Positions 25,395 to 33,511 of a DNA stretch of 64,000 nt are shown piece after piece. The notes beneath the pieces are model-generated. The model had not been told where the DNA came from and did not search any database. It saw only the letters and a list, made by a program, of their open reading frames with translations. Numbering within the stretch: the stretch's first letter is position 1; each line of letters starts with the position of its first letter. The translations under genes were made by a program, and so were the position numbers. This DNA comes from LMUY01 sp965276785 (GTDB lineage Bacteria; Pseudomonadota; Alphaproteobacteria; Acetobacterales; Acetobacteraceae). Where the stretch lies: assembly GCA_965276785.1 (NCBI GenBank), contig OZ255629.1:620001-684000 (forward strand). Direction: 5' to 3'.

Positions 25395-26800
25395 TGCCCG
25401 GCGTTCGCGCCGGAGAAGTCGGGCGCAGCCAGCCCGGAGGCCTCCAGTTGCGCCGACAACGCGGCCTTCAGCCGCTCCAGCCCGGCCTCGCTGGTGGCCT
25501 CGCACCGCGCCACCAGCACGGCTTGGGTGTTGGAGGCGCGCAGCAGCCACCAGCCATCCTCGGTGCTCACCCGCACGCCGTCGATGTCGGCCACCTCGGC
25601 ACCGGCCTGCTTCAGCCGCTCCGCCACTTCGGCGATCACGCCGAACTTGCGGGTATCGGCGCAGTCGAACCGCAGTTCGGGCGTGTTGATCACGTGCGGC
25701 AGCGCTTCGCGAACCGCCGAGAGCGGCGTCTCCAGCCGCGCCAGGATGCCCAGCAGGCGGACGGCGGCATAGAGCGCATCGTCGAAGCCATACCAGCGGT
25801 CGGCGAAGAACACATGCCCGCTCATCTCGCCCGCCAGCGGCGACCCGGTCTCGGCCATCTTGGCCTTGATCAGCGAGTGCCCGGTCTTCCACATCAATGG
25901 GTTGCCGTTGGCGCGGGCCACCTCGTCGAACAACACCTGGCTGGCCTTCACGTCGGCGATGATGATGCCCTTGGGATGGGTCTTCAGCACGTCGCGCGCC
26001 AGGATCACCAGCAACTGGTCGCCGAACAGCATCTCGCCCTTGTCGTCCACGGCGCCGATCCGGTCGGCGTCGCCGTCGAAGGCAATGCCGACATCCGCAC
26101 CCTGCTCGCGCACGGCGGCAATCAGTTGCTCGAGGTTCTTCGGCACCGTGGGATCGGGGTGGTGCGCGGGGAAATGCCCGTCGATCTTACCGTTCAGCAC
26201 CGTGTGCTTGCCAGGCAGGCTGCGCACCAGGCGCTGCAGCACTTCGCCGGCCGCGCCGCTGCCATTGTCCCACACCACGTTGAGGATGCGGTCGCCGCCG
26301 TCCCAGTCGCTGATCAGCCGGGTGATGTAGTCGCTCGCCACGTCCACCGTGCGCTCGGTGCCCGGCGCCTCGTCCACCACGTCGCCGGCAGCGGCCATGG
26401 TGCCGATCTGGGCGATCTGCGCGCCGAAGAACGGCTTGCGGCCGAGCATCATCTTGAAGCCGTTGTAGTCCGGCGGGTTGTGGCTGCCGGTCACCATCAC
26501 CGCGCCGGCGGTCTCCATCGTTGTCGCGGTGTAGTAGAGCATCGGCGTTGGGCACAGGCCCACCCGCAACACGTCCAGCCCGCAGGCGACCAGGCCGCGC
26601 ACCAGTTCCGGCTCCAGCGATGGCGAGGACAAGCGGCCGTCATAGCCGACCGCCACCGTCTTGCCGCCGCCGCGCGCCACGATTGAGCCGAAGCAACGGC
26701 CGATGGCGAAGGCATCGGCCGGGTGCAACGTGCGGCCGACGACGCCGCGGATGTCGTATTCGCGCAGGGTCGTCGGGTCGAACTCATGGCGAAAGCTCAT
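25391..26800 (-). CDS. Phosphomannomutase/phosphoglucomutase
   Basis: 469 residues. Family signatures: phosphoserine loop VTGSHNPPDYNG, metal loop AFDGDADRIGAVD, sugar-binding GEMSGHVFF and a C-terminal phosphate-binding DGWWLLRASNTQ. The AlgC/ManB-type enzyme interconverts 1- and 6-phosphates of mannose or glucose. It lies downstream of galU (40-base gap), so together they supply UDP-glucose and GDP-mannose precursors for envelope polysaccharides. Confidence 0.94.
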   Translation of the reverse strand: MSFRHEFDPTTLREYDIRGVVGRTLHPADAFAIGRCFGSIVARGGGKTVAVGYDGRLSSPSLEPELVRGLVACGLDVLRVGLCPTPMLYYTATTMETAGAVMVTGSHNPPDYNGFKMMLGRKPFFGAQIAQIGTMAAAGDVVDEAPGTERTVDVASDYITRLISDWDGGDRILNVVWDNGSGAAGEVLQRLVRSLPGKHTVLNGKIDGHFPAHHPDPTVPKNLEQLIAAVREQGADVGIAFDGDADRIGAVDDKGEMLFGDQLLVILARDVLKTHPKGIIIADVKASQVLFDEVARANGNPLMWKTGHSLIKAKMAETGSPLAGEMSGHVFFADRWYGFDDALYAAVRLLGILARLETPLSAVREALPHVINTPELRFDCADTRKFGVIAEVAERLKQAGAEVADIDGVRVSTEDGWWLLRASNTQAVLVARCEATSEAGLERLKAALSAQLEASGLAAPDFSGANAGH

Positions 26801-26840
26801 CCGCAGCTCCCCGTCCTTAGTAGCATCGCCTGTGTCGGCA

Positions 26841-27710
26841 TCAGTCTTGATACTTGCGCAGGAAGGCGCGCACCGCCGCGCTCAAGTCCGGGCGCTGCAG
26901 GGCAAACGCGATCTGGGCTTCCAGGAAGCCCACCTTGTCGCCGCAGTCGAACCGTTCGCCTTCGTAGCGCAGGCCGTGGAACGGCTGGTTGCCGATCATC
27001 TTGGCCATTGCATCCGTAAGCTGCACCTCGTTGCCTGCACCGCGATCCATGCGGGCCAAATGTTCGACCACCTCCGGCATCAACACATAACGCCCGATAA
27101 TGGAGAGGTTCGACGGTGCGTCCGCCGGGTCGGGTTTTTCCACCAGGCCGCGCACCTCCACCATGCGGCCATCGTCGTTGGCGATGTCCAGGATGCCGTA
27201 TTTGTTGGTCTGCTCGCGCGGCACCTCGGTCACGGCGACGATGTTGCCGCCGGTCTGCTCGTAGGCGTCCGCCAGTTGCTTGAGGCAGGGCGTCTTGCTC
27301 AGCACCAGGTCGTCCGGCAGCAGGATCGCGAACGGGTCGTCGCCGATGAAGGCGCGGGCGCACCAGATGGCGTGCCCCAGCCCCAGCGGGACTTGCTGGC
27401 GCACCGTGGCGATGGAGCCGGGCTGCACCGCCATATCGTTCAGCGCCTTCAGCGTGTCGGTCTTGCCACGGTCCCGCAGCGTGGCTTCCAGTTCGAAGGC
27501 AATGTCGAAATGCTCGACCAGCGCGGTCTTGCCGCGGCCGGTCACCATGCAGAACTGCTCGATCCCGGCGGCCCGGGCTTCCTCGACCGCGTATTGGATC
27601 AGGGGCTTGTCCACGACCGGAAGCATTTCTTTCGCCGTGGCCTTGGTGGCGGGAAGAAATCGCGTCCCGAGTCCGGCAACAGGGAGGACGGCCTTTCGCA
27701 ACGGCTTCAT
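26841..27710 (-). CDS. galU: UTP-glucose-1-phosphate uridylyltransferase
   Basis: 289 residues. The nucleotidyltransferase start GLGTRFLPATKATAKEML with the catalytic KEML lysine, then VDKPLIQYAVEEA and the sugar-binding GLVEKPDP. It makes UDP-glucose from UTP and glucose-1-phosphate in the cytoplasm. It precedes the phosphomutase that provides its substrate. Length is typical for bacterial GalU. Confidence 0.96.
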   Translation of the reverse strand: MKPLRKAVLPVAGLGTRFLPATKATAKEMLPVVDKPLIQYAVEEARAAGIEQFCMVTGRGKTALVEHFDIAFELEATLRDRGKTDTLKALNDMAVQPGSIATVRQQVPLGLGHAIWCARAFIGDDPFAILLPDDLVLSKTPCLKQLADAYEQTGGNIVAVTEVPREQTNKYGILDIANDDGRMVEVRGLVEKPDPADAPSNLSIIGRYVLMPEVVEHLARMDRGAGNEVQLTDAMAKMIGNQPFHGLRYEGERFDCGDKVGFLEAQIAFALQRPDLSAAVRAFLRKYQD

Positions 27711-27828
27711 GGGTCATCCTAGGATGGCTAAAAGGGGCGCCCTTCTACGGGGCGATTGCCGCCTGAGTGCCACGGCCGCCGCCCGCCAGCAAGAGAAGTT
27801 GCATACCGTCCATGTTCGCAGCGCCGGG

Positions 27829-30108
27829 TTAAGCCGAGGTTAGCGCCTCCGTCGCGGCGATCGCGCTCAGGTTCACGATGCCTCGTGCGGTGACACTTGG
27901 CACCAAAACATGGATCGGCCGGCTCATGCCGAGCAGAATCGGGCCGACCGGCAGGCCGTCGCTGCTGGCTTTCAGCATATTGAAGGCGATGTTGGCCGCG
28001 TCTAGCCCCGGCATCACCAGCAGGTTGGCGGTGCCGGAGAGCTGGCTGTCCGGGACGGCGCGGTCCCGGATCGCCTCGCTCAGCGCCGCGTCGGCGTGCA
28101 TCTCGCCGTCTACTTCAAGTTCCGGCGCCTGGTCGCGGATTAGACCCAAGGCTTGCCGCATCTTGCGGGCAGTGGGCGAGGTGCTGGCACCGAACGAGGA
28201 GTGCGACAGCAGCGCCGCCTTGGGCGTGATACCGAAGCTTTTCACGACCTCGGCCGCCAGCAGCGTCATCTCGGCGATCTCGTCGGCGGTGGGATCAATG
28301 GTCACGTGGGTGTCGCAGAAGAACAGCGCGCCATTGTTCAGGATCAGCGCCGAGAGGGCATAGACCCGCGAGACGGTGGCGCGCTTGGGGATGATGGGCA
28401 GCGCGTAGGTGAGATGGCGCGCCCAATCGCCGGTGCCGCCGACGATGGCCGCGTCGGCCTGGCCGCCATGCACCAACATGGCGGCGATCACGGTGGCGCG
28501 GTTGCGCATGCGGCGGGCGGCGGCGTCCGGCGGGGTGCCGCGGCGGCCCACCAGCCGCTGGTATTGCGCAATCAGCGGGTCGAACACGTCGCGGTCGGTG
28601 GCCGGGTCGAGCACCCGCACCGTGCTGTGCAGGTCCAGCCGCAGGCCCATTTCCGCCACCCGGGAGGCGATCACGCCGTGGCGGCCGATCAGGGTCGGTT
28701 GCGCGATGCCCTCGTCCACCACCGTCTGCACCGCGCGCAACACCCGCTCGTCCTCGCCGTCGGCATAGACGATGCGGCGGGGGGACTTGCGCGCCGCCTC
28801 GAACACCGGGCGCATGAGCTGGCCGGAGCGGTAGACGAACACCTCCAGCGAGTGCCGGTAGGCGTCGAAATCGGCGATCGGACGGCGGGCGACGCCGGTC
28901 TTCATCGCCGCCTGCGCCACGGCGGGAGCGATCTGCAGGATCAGGCGGGGGTCGAACGGCTTGGGGATGATGTACTCCGGCCCAAACACCGGCGCCGCCC
29001 CGCCATAGGCCGCCGCCACCACCTCGCTCGCCTCCACCCGGGCCAGCACCGCGATGGCCTCGACGCAGGCGAGCTTCATCTCCTCGTTGATCGTGGTGGC
29101 GCCGACGTCCAGCGCGCCGCGGAAGATGAACGGGAAACACAGCACGTTGTTGACCTGGTTCGGGTAGTCGGTGCGCCCCGTCGCCACGATCGCGTCCGGC
29201 CGGGCTGCGCGCACGGCCTCGGGCAGGATCTCCGGCTCGGGATTGGCCAGCGCCAGGATCAGCGGCTTGTCGGCCAGCAGCTTGAGCCACTCGGGCTTCA
29301 TCACCCGCGGCGCCGATAGGCCGAGGAAAATGTCCGCGCCCGGCAGCGCTTGCGGCAGGGTGCGCGCGTCGGTCGGGTTGGCGTAGCGCGCCATGTTGGG
29401 CAGCATGTGGTTGTAGCTGCCCGGGTAGATCACGCCATTGATGTCGGTCAGCGTTACGTGCTCCGGCCGCAGCCCCATCTCGCAGAGCAGGTCGACGCAG
29501 GCCAGCGCCGCCGCCCCGGCGCCGGACGTCACCAGCCGCACCTCCTCCAGCTTTTTGCCTTGCAACATAAGCCCGTTGCGCACGGCGGCGGCGACGATGA
29601 TGGCGGTGCCGTGCTGGTCGTCATGGAACACCGGGATGGTCATCGCCTCACGCAGCCGCCGCTCGATCTCGAAGCATTCGGGCGCCTTGATGTCCTCGAG
29701 GTTGATGGCGCCGAAGGTGGGGCAGAGCGAGGCCACGGTCTGCACGAAGCGGTCTGGATCGGCCTCGGCCACTTCGATGTCGAAGCAGTCGATGCCGGCG
29801 AATTTCTTGAACAGGACGGCCTTGCCCTCCATCACCGGCTTGCTGGCCAGCGCGCCGATATTGCCGAGGCCGAGCACGGCGGTGCCGTTGGTGATCACCC
29901 CCACCAGGTTGCCGCGGGCGGTGTAGTCATACGCGGTCAGCGGGTCGGCCTTGATCGCGTCGCATGCCGCGGCGACGCCGGGGGAGTAGGCGAGCGCCAA
30001 ATCCCGCTGGGTCGCCATCCGCTTGGTGGGTGCGATCGCCAGCTTCCCGGGGTGGGGCAGGCGGTGGTAATCCAGCGCTGCCTTCCGGAAATCCTCATCC
30101 ATGGCCAT
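27829..30108 (-). CDS. maeB: NADP-dependent malic enzyme fused to phosphotransacetylase-like domain
   Basis: 759 residues. Malic enzyme domain (about 1-430) with YSPGVAAAC, metal and malate ligands in FGAINLEDIKAPECFEIE and FHDDQHGTA, and the cofactor loop LVTSGAGAAALA. Residues about 430-759 resemble phosphotransacetylase (LGMSRPIHVLVP near the end), a regulatory domain in MaeB enzymes that binds acetyl-CoA. It decarboxylates malate to pyruvate and produces NADPH. A monocistronic gene with tRNA-Leu upstream. Confidence 0.95.
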   Translation of the reverse strand: MAMDEDFRKAALDYHRLPHPGKLAIAPTKRMATQRDLALAYSPGVAAACDAIKADPLTAYDYTARGNLVGVITNGTAVLGLGNIGALASKPVMEGKAVLFKKFAGIDCFDIEVAEADPDRFVQTVASLCPTFGAINLEDIKAPECFEIERRLREAMTIPVFHDDQHGTAIIVAAAVRNGLMLQGKKLEEVRLVTSGAGAAALACVDLLCEMGLRPEHVTLTDINGVIYPGSYNHMLPNMARYANPTDARTLPQALPGADIFLGLSAPRVMKPEWLKLLADKPLILALANPEPEILPEAVRAARPDAIVATGRTDYPNQVNNVLCFPFIFRGALDVGATTINEEMKLACVEAIAVLARVEASEVVAAAYGGAAPVFGPEYIIPKPFDPRLILQIAPAVAQAAMKTGVARRPIADFDAYRHSLEVFVYRSGQLMRPVFEAARKSPRRIVYADGEDERVLRAVQTVVDEGIAQPTLIGRHGVIASRVAEMGLRLDLHSTVRVLDPATDRDVFDPLIAQYQRLVGRRGTPPDAAARRMRNRATVIAAMLVHGGQADAAIVGGTGDWARHLTYALPIIPKRATVSRVYALSALILNNGALFFCDTHVTIDPTADEIAEMTLLAAEVVKSFGITPKAALLSHSSFGASTSPTARKMRQALGLIRDQAPELEVDGEMHADAALSEAIRDRAVPDSQLSGTANLLVMPGLDAANIAFNMLKASSDGLPVGPILLGMSRPIHVLVPSVTARGIVNLSAIAATEALTSA

Positions 30109-30197
30109 TTCTTCCTTTTACCGCCGGCTTGCGACGAAACAGTTACCGGTGGCGGAAGCGGCAATGCAACCTGGGGAGATGACGGAGTTTGGCAAAA

Positions 30198-30280
30198 TGC
30201 GGTCGAGAAGACTCGAACTTCCACAGGGTTTCCCCCACAAGCACCTCAAGCTTGCGCGTCTACCATTTCGCCACGACCGC
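30198..30280 (-). tRNA. tRNA-Leu, anticodon GAG
   Basis: 83 bases. Acceptor arms GCGGTCG and CGACCGC pair perfectly, the anticodon stem CAAGC/GCTTG encloses loop TTGAGGT (anticodon GAG), a variable arm of class II type is present, and the T-loop reads TTCGAGT. CCA is not encoded. It reads the leucine codon CUC. Confidence 0.93.
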
Positions 30281-30304
30281 ACCGTGGACGGCGGGCTATA
30301 GCCG

Positions 30305-30988
30305 ATGAGTGCGGCCGTATCAACTCAAGCCGCTCTGGCGCCGCCGCTCGCCTGGCGCATGTCGGACGATCCGGTGGCCTATCCGGCCGCCCTGGCCGCC
30401 ATGCGGGCGCAATCCACCGCCATCCGCGATGAGGGGGCGCCGGACACGGTCTGGTTGCTGGAGCACCCGCCGCTTTACACCGCCGGCACCAGCGCCCAGC
30501 CGGCCGACTTGCTGAACCCGGCGGGCCTGCCCACCCACAGCGCTGGGCGAGGCGGGCAATGGACCTATCACGGCCCGGGCCAGCGCACCGCCTATGTCAT
30601 GCTGGACCTGACCCGGCGCCATGGCACCGTCCCGCCGCGCGACGTGCGCGCCTATGTTCGCGGACTAGAGGAGTGGCTGATCCGCGCTTTGGCCGAATTC
30701 AATGTCCGCGGTGAGCGGCGTGCCGGCCGGGTCGGGATCTGGGTGGCGGACCGGGGAGGGGGAGAGAGCAAGATCGCCGCCATCGGGGTGCGGGTGACGC
30801 GCTGGGTGAGCTGGCATGGCGTGGCGCTGAACGTGTCGCCGAACCTAGCGCATTTCGCCGGCATCGTGCCTTGCGGCATAAGCGAGCACGGCGTGACCAG
30901 CCTGGAGGCGCTCGGCATCACCGCGACCCTGGCCGACGCCGATGCGGCGCTGCAACGGGCGTGGACGGGTGTGTTCGGAGTGAGCTAG
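30305..30988 (+). CDS. lipB: Octanoyl-[acyl-carrier-protein]:protein N-octanoyltransferase
   Basis: 227 residues. The LipB motifs RGGQWTYHGPGQ, KIAAIGVRVTRWVSWHG and the catalytic cysteine in IVPCGISEHGVTSL are intact, with the partner lysine in SKIAAIG. It moves octanoyl groups from ACP to lipoyl domains, the first step of lipoate assembly. The stop codon lies inside a 16-base perfect palindrome. Confidence 0.96.
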   Translation: MSAAVSTQAALAPPLAWRMSDDPVAYPAALAAMRAQSTAIRDEGAPDTVWLLEHPPLYTAGTSAQPADLLNPAGLPTHSAGRGGQWTYHGPGQRTAYVMLDLTRRHGTVPPRDVRAYVRGLEEWLIRALAEFNVRGERRAGRVGIWVADRGGGESKIAAIGVRVTRWVSWHGVALNVSPNLAHFAGIVPCGISEHGVTSLEALGITATLADADAALQRAWTGVFGVS

Positions 30989-30994
30989 CTCACT
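30979..30994. promoter_or_regulatory. 16-base perfect palindrome at lipB end, upstream of AEC gene
   Basis: AGTGAGCTAGCTCACT spans the lipB TAG and ends 55 bases before the AEC transporter start. The arms AGTGA/TCACT recur in a second palindrome at 35452-35469. It could be an operator for the AEC gene or a terminator hairpin. Confidence 0.4.
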
Positions 30995-31049
30995 TACCGG
31001 CCACGCGCGCCGTCCTAGCATACGCCGTCGCAGCAAAAGGCCTTGCGCC

Positions 31050-31955
31050 ATGGCCAATATCGCCATCCTAGTCGCCTGCCTGCTGGCCGGCGTGGCGTTG
31101 CGCGCCGGGCGCCGCGCTCCCGACAACGCCCATATTGCGATCAACGCCTTCATCATCCACGTGGCCCTGCCGGCGCTGATTTTGGGCCAGCTCCACGGTT
31201 TGCGGCTGAATGCGCAGCTGCTGCTGCCGGTCGCCATGCCATGGCTGCTGTTTAGCGCCGCCGTCCTGTTTTTTGTCGCTGTGGGCCGCATGTTGAAGAT
31301 ACCCGCCGGGGTGGTCGGGGCGCTGATCATGACGGCCGGGTTGGCCAATACCTCTTTCGTCGGGCTGCCGATGATCGAGGCATTTTACGGCAGGGAGCAC
31401 CTCGCCACCGGCATCCTGATCGACCAGCTCGGGACCTACCTTGTGCTGAGCACCCTCGGCATTACGGTGGCCTGCATCGCCTCATCGGCCAGCGCCTCGC
31501 CGGCGGTGATCGCACGCCGGGTGGTGACGTTCCCACCGCTGATCGCACTGGCCGCGGCGCTGCTGCTCGCGGCGGTGCCTTACCCGGCGTGGCTGGCGGA
31601 GGTGTTCCGCCGCCTCGGCGACACGCTGGCGCCGCTGGCGCTGGTCTCGGTGGGGTTGCAACTGCGGTTGGACCAGGTGAGCGGCTATCGCATGCCGCTG
31701 GCGCTTGGACTGGGGTTCAAGCTGCTGCTTGGCCCGTTGCTGATCACCTTGCTCTACGCCGGCGCGCTGTCCTGGAGCGGCGAGATGTTTCGGGTGACGA
31801 TTTTTGAGGCCGCGATGGGCCCAATGATCGGCGGTTCGGTGGTGGCGATGCAGTACGGGCTGGCGGCGCCGCTGATCACGCTGATGGTGGGGCTGGGGAT
31901 CGCCGCCTCGTTTGTGACATTGCCGGCCTGGTATTTGGGGTTAGGCTTGCTGTGA
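31050..31955 (+). CDS. AEC family transporter (auxin efflux carrier-like)
   Basis: 301 residues with ten predicted membrane helices in two groups of five, flanking a short cytoplasmic loop near residue 155. Family cues include NAFIIHVALPALI, GLANTSFVGLPM and the C-terminal AMGPMIGGSVVAMQYGL. Bacterial AEC proteins are secondary carriers for small organic acids such as malate or malonate. It stands alone between lipB and the vWA gene, with a palindrome in its likely promoter. Confidence 0.88.
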   Translation: MANIAILVACLLAGVALRAGRRAPDNAHIAINAFIIHVALPALILGQLHGLRLNAQLLLPVAMPWLLFSAAVLFFVAVGRMLKIPAGVVGALIMTAGLANTSFVGLPMIEAFYGREHLATGILIDQLGTYLVLSTLGITVACIASSASASPAVIARRVVTFPPLIALAAALLLAAVPYPAWLAEVFRRLGDTLAPLALVSVGLQLRLDQVSGYRMPLALGLGFKLLLGPLLITLLYAGALSWSGEMFRVTIFEAAMGPMIGGSVVAMQYGLAAPLITLMVGLGIAASFVTLPAWYLGLGLL

Positions 31956-32042
31956 CGGCGTGCGTCCAGCTGGTGCGGCCTGTTCTGGCAACGCGACAAG
32001 CTGCTAGTTTGACCCCCGTCAATAGCCCGGGACCGCCGACCC

Positions 32043-32720
32043 ATGATCATCGACCAGCTTCCTTTCACAGACCCGGAGTTTGTGGAGAATGCCGAGCCGC
32101 GATGCCCGTGCCTGCTGCTGCTCGACACCTCCACCTCAATGAACGGCCGGCCGATCACGGAGCTCAACGAGGGGCTGCAAACGTTCAAGCGGCAGTTGAT
32201 GGCCGACGAGATGGCCGCCCAGCGCGTCGAGGTCGGGATCGTCACCTTCGGCCCGGTGCGGGTGCACACGCCATTCCAAACCGCCGACGCCTTTTCCGCG
32301 CCCACGCTGGAGGCCAATGGCGACACGCCGCTGGGGGCGGCCATCGACGAGGGGCTGGACCTGCTGGAGGCGCGCAAGCGGGCCTACAAGGAGGCGGGCA
32401 TCGCCTACTACCGGCCCTGGGTGTTCCTGATCACCGACGGTGCCCCGACCGACTCTTGGCAGCGCGCCGCGGCGCGGGTGCGCGAGGGCGATAGCAGGGC
32501 GCGCAAGTCGTTCAGTTTCTTTGCGGTCGGGGTCGAGGGCGCCGACATGGCAACGCTGGCCAGCATCTGCAGCCCGGACCGGCCGCCGCTGAAGCTGCGC
32601 GGCCTCAGCTTTCGCGAGCTGTTCACCTGGTTGTCCAGCTCGCTGGGTGGCGTGGCCAAGTCCCAGCCGGGCCAATTGGTCGCCCTGCCGCCGCCGAGCG
32701 GCTGGTCCGCCGTCGGGTGA
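32043..32720 (+). CDS. TerY-type vWA domain protein
   Basis: 225 residues, essentially one von Willebrand A domain. The MIDAS metal site is complete: D28-T-S30-T-S32, a threonine in NGDTPLG and an aspartate in ITDGAPTD. A C-terminal extension contains FSFFAVGVEGADM and a proline-rich tail. It matches the TerY-like vWA proteins of tellurite/stress (Ter) systems. It overlaps the PP2C gene (GTGA), which overlaps a kinase gene; this gene order is the known TerY-P triad. Confidence 0.88.
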   Translation: MIIDQLPFTDPEFVENAEPRCPCLLLLDTSTSMNGRPITELNEGLQTFKRQLMADEMAAQRVEVGIVTFGPVRVHTPFQTADAFSAPTLEANGDTPLGAAIDEGLDLLEARKRAYKEAGIAYYRPWVFLITDGAPTDSWQRAAARVREGDSRARKSFSFFAVGVEGADMATLASICSPDRPPLKLRGLSFRELFTWLSSSLGGVAKSQPGQLVALPPPSGWSAVG

Positions 32721-33511
32721 CGCCGGGGCCTTGGCGCACCGCCTATGCTTCGGCTGTCGGCACCGCCCACGCCCGAGCTTCGCTGCCGTGCCAGGACGAC
32801 GGACGCTGCGAGACGGTGCTTGCGGCCGACGGCAGTGAAATCTTGCTTGCCAGCGTGTCGGATGGGTCTGGCTCGGCGTCGCAAGCCGAACACGGCGCCC
32901 GTCTGGTGATCGAGTCGTTTCATCGCAGTTTTGCGGTGGCAGCCCGGGAGGATCCGAGCCTCGACTGGCTTGATGCGGAGCGTGCCCGCGCGTGGCTCGC
33001 CGGGTTGCAAGCTGAAATTGCTCTCGTCGCGCTGCAGGCCGGGTTCGCGGCCGGTGAGTACGCCGCCACCTGCTTGGGCGCCGTGGTGACGCCCACGGCC
33101 GCAGCTTTCTTGCAGATTGGCGATGGCGCGATCGTCACCGACGATGGCGGCGCCGGGCACCACTGGGTATTTTGGCCGCAGCACGGCGAGTTCGCCAACT
33201 CGACCTACTTCGTCACAATGGCGGACGCCGCCGACATGCTCTGTTTCGACAAGCGGGAAGCGCCGGTGCGCGAATTGGCGCTGTTTTCGGATGGCCTCGA
33301 ACGCCTCATCCTCGACATGCGGGCCCAGACGGTGCACTCGCCCAGCCTGCGGCCGGTGTTCGACTGGCTGGCCTCGACCGGCTCGGCACCAGCGAGCGGC
33401 CCGTCCGACGTGCTGGCCGCCTATCTAAACTCGCCCAACGTGAACCGCCGCACCGATGACGACAAGACACTGGTGATGGCCGTCCGCGCGGCGGACGCAG
33501 GCCCGGCGTGA
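32717..33511 (+). CDS. PP2C-type protein phosphatase
   Basis: 264 residues from GTG 32717. The metal-dependent phosphatase motifs are visible in order: SVSDGSGSA (first metal-binding Asp), LQIGDGAIV, LFSDGLER and TDDDKTLVM. The bacterial PP2C_2 class lacks a membrane segment, so the protein is cytosolic. It sits between the vWA and kinase genes with four-base overlaps on both sides, implying that the phosphatase and kinase act on a common target, plausibly the vWA protein or the HhH domain of the kinase. Confidence 0.88.
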   Translation: MTPGPWRTAYASAVGTAHARASLPCQDDGRCETVLAADGSEILLASVSDGSGSASQAEHGARLVIESFHRSFAVAAREDPSLDWLDAERARAWLAGLQAEIALVALQAGFAAGEYAATCLGAVVTPTAAAFLQIGDGAIVTDDGGAGHHWVFWPQHGEFANSTYFVTMADAADMLCFDKREAPVRELALFSDGLERLILDMRAQTVHSPSLRPVFDWLASTGSAPASGPSDVLAAYLNSPNVNRRTDDDKTLVMAVRAADAGPA